From the NCBI GenBank assembly GCA_964531805.1, contig CAZHGE010000059.1, forward strand, positions 1 to 16,899: a stretch of 16,899 bases of DNA. Direction: 5' to 3'. Of this stretch, positions 15,626 to 16,899 are shown piece after piece (the first letter of the stretch is position 1; each line of letters opens with the position of its first letter). The notes under the pieces were generated by a model. The model did not search any database, was not told the origin of the DNA, and worked only from the letters and a program-made list of their open reading frames with translations. Source of the DNA: RGIG8767 sp964531805 (GTDB lineage: Bacteria; Bacillota; Clostridia; Lachnospirales; Lachnospiraceae). Made by a program: the position numbers and the translations under genes.

Positions 15626-15810
15626 TGCCTATACAATCATTTATATATTCTATGGGAAGATTTCCTATTTTCAGCAAGTTAAAATATTGCAATAAATTCA
15701 CGATCTATTGACTCATTCGTAGAAGCCCCCTTCATATAAAAATGCATTATGCTAGTGTATAAAATAGCTGAAAAACCCATCTTTACTTGCTTGCATACAA
15801 AATCCGCCAC

Positions 15811-15854
15811 AAATAAAAATACGGGAACCACTGATAAACTCAATGTTTCCCATA
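15811..15854 (-). terminator. Terminator downstream of the HEPN gene and tRNA-Leu fragment
   Basis: On the minus strand an 8-bp outer stem (15847-15854 with 15820-15827), one mismatch and a 6-bp inner stem (15840-15845 with 15829-15834) with a 5-nt loop are followed by TTTTTATTT. It would end MNT-HEPN transcription, and it may be the tRNA operon's original terminator. Confidence 0.75.
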
Positions 15855-15862
15855 CTTTAAAC

Positions 15863-15886
15863 TTACTGAAGGTGGCCGAACTTTAA
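15863..15886 (-). repeat. Degenerate copy of the tRNA-Leu 3' end (att-like)
   Basis: This stretch matches 16738-16761 at 21 of 24 positions in the same orientation. It covers the 3' half of the T-arm, the 3' acceptor strand and the 4 bases after the tRNA. It lies between the HEPN stop codon and the terminator. It resembles the distal attachment site left when an element integrates at a tRNA 3' end. Confidence 0.6.
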
Positions 15887-15894
15887 AAAAAATA

Positions 15895-16293
15895 TCACAA
15901 ATTCAAATATGTATTTATTTTCTTCAAAAGATATTCTGCGTTCTTCACTTGTTCTTTTGTCTCTTCTTTACTTGCAATATAAAAATCATCATAATCTGAT
16001 ATGTTTCTAATATGCTCCGCTGTTGCTGCAATCTGATAATCCTCTCTTGAAAAGGCACCATTGCCATTATGAATAAACTGATAATTAAATTGCTTTAGAC
16101 AGCCATTATGTGTAGACACATCCGTTTGTACTGTGGCAAGTAACGCATTTAAACTCTTTTCTATTGCATAATAGGCCCGATTATTTGCAGATTTATAAGC
16201 ATCTTTTTCAAGTAAATCTTTGGCTTCTTGTAATAACTCCTTTGCACGTTCCATTCTAACTTTGGCCAATGAATTATAATATTCTTTATCCAT
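15895..16293 (-). CDS. HEPN-domain protein of an MNT-HEPN pair
   Basis: A 132-aa all-alpha HEPN protein, partner of the upstream nucleotidyltransferase. SANNRAYYAIEKSLNALL (about 35-52) is the typical first part and HIRNISDYDDFYIASKEE (from 94) the second. The catalytic Rx4-6H of HEPN ribonucleases such as HepT is not present: after R96-N97 there is S-D-Y-D and no His, so RNase activity by that motif is doubtful. I start at the ATG at 16293, which overlaps the nucleotidyltransferase stop by 8 bp (ATGGATAA), typical of translational coupling. The longer frame to 16380 runs deep into the partner gene. Most likely a toxin-antitoxin or nucleotide-signalling pair; the toxic role is not proven. Confidence 0.87.
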   Translation of the reverse strand: MDKEYYNSLAKVRMERAKELLQEAKDLLEKDAYKSANNRAYYAIEKSLNALLATVQTDVSTHNGCLKQFNYQFIHNGNGAFSREDYQIAATAEHIRNISDYDDFYIASKEETKEQVKNAEYLLKKINTYLNL

Positions 16294-16639
16294 ATAATAC
16301 TTGTCCTTCCTCTTCGATATTTCTAAAATACGGATACCAATCCTTTTTCTCTTGAAATTCATCATATGGAAGACACACAAAATTAACTACTTGATAATGT
16401 TCCATTGCAAAATTCGTTGCAATATCTCCTAGTCCGCTATAATATTTTTTCGCAGATTCACGGTCACATCTTGTAAGTAATGCAATGTCGACATCTGAAT
16501 CAGCATTATAATCTCCTCTGGCGCAAGAGCCATATAAGATTATTTTTACAAGATCACTATTTAATAAATTCTGTGTTTTTTCCACTAATTCTTCTTTTGC
16601 AGCTTTAATTTCTTTATCTGTAAGTGTTAAATCAACCAT
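16286..16639 (-). CDS. Minimal nucleotidyltransferase (MNT), antitoxin-like
   Basis: A 117-aa protein of the DNA polymerase beta-type nucleotidyltransferase superfamily. The signature is GS37-38, then ten residues, then D49-V-D51 (GSCARGDYNADSDVD). The third acidic residue expected in the following strand is Asn86 (VVNFV), which may reduce metal binding or be normal for this subgroup. MNTs of this kind pair with HEPN proteins, and in the studied MntA-HepT system the MNT neutralises the toxin by adding AMP units to it. AAAGGAGG lies 8 nt before ATG, an excellent site. It is the first gene of the two-gene unit, placed directly downstream of tRNA-Leu. Family certain; enzymatic activity uncertain. 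Confidence 0.9.
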   Translation of the reverse strand: MVDLTLTDKEIKAAKEELVEKTQNLLNSDLVKIILYGSCARGDYNADSDVDIALLTRCDRESAKKYYSGLGDIATNFAMEHYQVVNFVCLPYDEFQEKKDWYPYFRNIEEEGQVLYG

Positions 16640-16668
16640 GCCCTTGCCTCCTTTCGTATGATATATAT

Positions 16669-16697
16669 ATTATATCTGTAGTAAATATGAAAATCAA
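16669..16697 (-). promoter_or_regulatory. Sigma-A promoter of the MNT-HEPN pair
   Basis: On the minus strand TTGATT (16692-16697), a 17-bp spacer and a perfect TATAAT (16669-16674) lie about 30 bp before the MNT start and just beyond the tRNA terminator. The pair therefore has its own strong promoter. Confidence 0.7.
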
Positions 16698-16703
16698 TTC
16701 TTC

Positions 16704-16739
16704 CCATTAAAAAAGAGAAATGCGATTGCATTTCTCTTT
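16704..16739 (-). terminator. Terminator after tRNA-Leu
   Basis: A perfect 12-bp stem (16712-16723 with 16728-16739) with a 4-nt loop is followed on the minus strand by six T residues. It begins 2 bp after the tRNA-Leu 3' end. Confidence 0.9.
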
Positions 16740-16741
16740 AC

Positions 16742-16825
16742 TGCAGGTGGCCGGACTTGAACCGGCACGGGATTGCTCCCGAGGGATTTTAAGTCCCTTG
16801 CGTCTGCCTATTCCGCCACACCTGC
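16742..16825 (-). tRNA. tRNA-Leu (anticodon UAA)
   Basis: An 84-nt class II tRNA on the minus strand. The acceptor stem GCAGGTG pairs with CACCTGC, the discriminator is A and no CCA is encoded. The anticodon arm is AGGGA-CTTAAAA-TCCCT, giving anticodon TAA. A long variable arm (CTCGGGAGCAATCCCGTG) and the T-arm GCCGGTTCAAGTCCGGC fit tRNA-Leu. Confidence 0.96.
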
Positions 16826-16829
16826 TTGT

Positions 16830-16844
16830 CCAAGTAATACTTGG
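16830..16844. repeat. Spacer hairpin between the two tRNA genes
   Basis: CCAAGTAATACTTGG is a perfect palindrome around one central base. It fills most of the 22-bp gap between tRNA-Val and tRNA-Leu and could be a processing signal in the common precursor. Confidence 0.4.
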
Positions 16845-16847
16845 AAG

Positions 16848-16899
16848 TGGGACCTACAGGGCTCGAACCTGTGACCCTCTGCTTGTAAGGCAGATGCTC
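16848..16899 (-). tRNA. tRNA-Val (anticodon UAC), 5' part outside the window
   Basis: The 3' 52 nt of a minus-strand tRNA: anticodon stem-loop CTGCC-TTACAAG-CAG with anticodon TAC, variable loop, T-arm CAGGTTCGAGCCCTG and acceptor strand GGTCCC plus discriminator A. The D-arm and 5' acceptor strand lie beyond the window edge. Confidence 0.93.

Larger units (their letters stand above)
15343..15810. other. AT-rich intergenic stretch without a convincing gene
   Basis: About 470 bp with no reading frame that has a start, ribosome binding site and recognisable product. It holds several inverted repeats (separate entries) and otherwise I see no RNA gene or insertion-sequence end. It borders the proposed tRNA-targeted insertion and may include decayed mobile DNA. 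Confidence 0.5.

Noticed and set aside
15343..15810. A MITE or insertion-sequence remnant
   Set aside because: The inverted repeats are internal and nested, no target-site duplication was seen at their edges, and no transposase fragment could be recognised.

Overview
The window looks like the chromosome of a low-GC, spore-forming Firmicute, most likely a gut Lachnospiraceae (Blautia/Roseburia type). The support is AT-rich DNA with AGGAGG-type ribosome binding sites, an isomaltase-like GH31 enzyme whose catalytic residues line up with the known Ruminococcus (Blautia) obeum enzyme, a Clostridia-type exosporium collagen-like protein, and a chemoreceptor with a membrane diguanylate cyclase. No closer taxonomic call is justified.

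Region 1 (1-10300, mostly minus strand) is one galactoside-use operon. It is read from a promoter near 10115-10143 in this order: chemoreceptor (MCP), TetR regulator, GH2 beta-galactosidase-type hydrolase, a GT-B-like glycosyltransferase of unknown role, MelB-type cation:sugar symporter and GH36 alpha-galactosidase. It ends at a hairpin terminator at about 2-34. None of the hydrolases has a signal peptide, so small galactosides are probably imported by the symporter and cut in the cytoplasm. Five GGAAAC/GTTTCC boxes, one of them the perfect palindrome GAAACTAGTTTC, surround the operon promoter.

Region 2 (10184-13600) holds a divergent six-TM GGDEF diguanylate cyclase (plus strand) and a convergent GH31 alpha-glucosidase (minus strand), separated by a hairpin terminator. 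The GH31 promoter carries CGAAACAAGTTTCG just downstream of its -10, almost identical to the operon palindrome. One regulator, plausibly the TetR protein, may therefore control both units.

Region 3 (13600-15300) holds a small PepSY-like lipoprotein (plus), a collagen-like BclA-type spore-surface protein (minus) and a minimal O6-alkylguanine-DNA alkyltransferase-family protein (minus). A long hairpin lies between the first two.

Region 4 (15300-16899) starts with about 500 bp of AT-rich, inverted-repeat-rich DNA without a convincing gene. It is followed by a terminator, a degenerate copy of the 3' end of tRNA-Leu, an MNT-HEPN (nucleotidyltransferase/HEPN) toxin-antitoxin-like pair, a second terminator, an intact tRNA-Leu(UAA) and the 3' part of tRNA-Val(UAC). 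The tRNA 3'-end copy flanking the MNT-HEPN pair suggests that this roughly 0.85-kb block was inserted at the tRNA gene.
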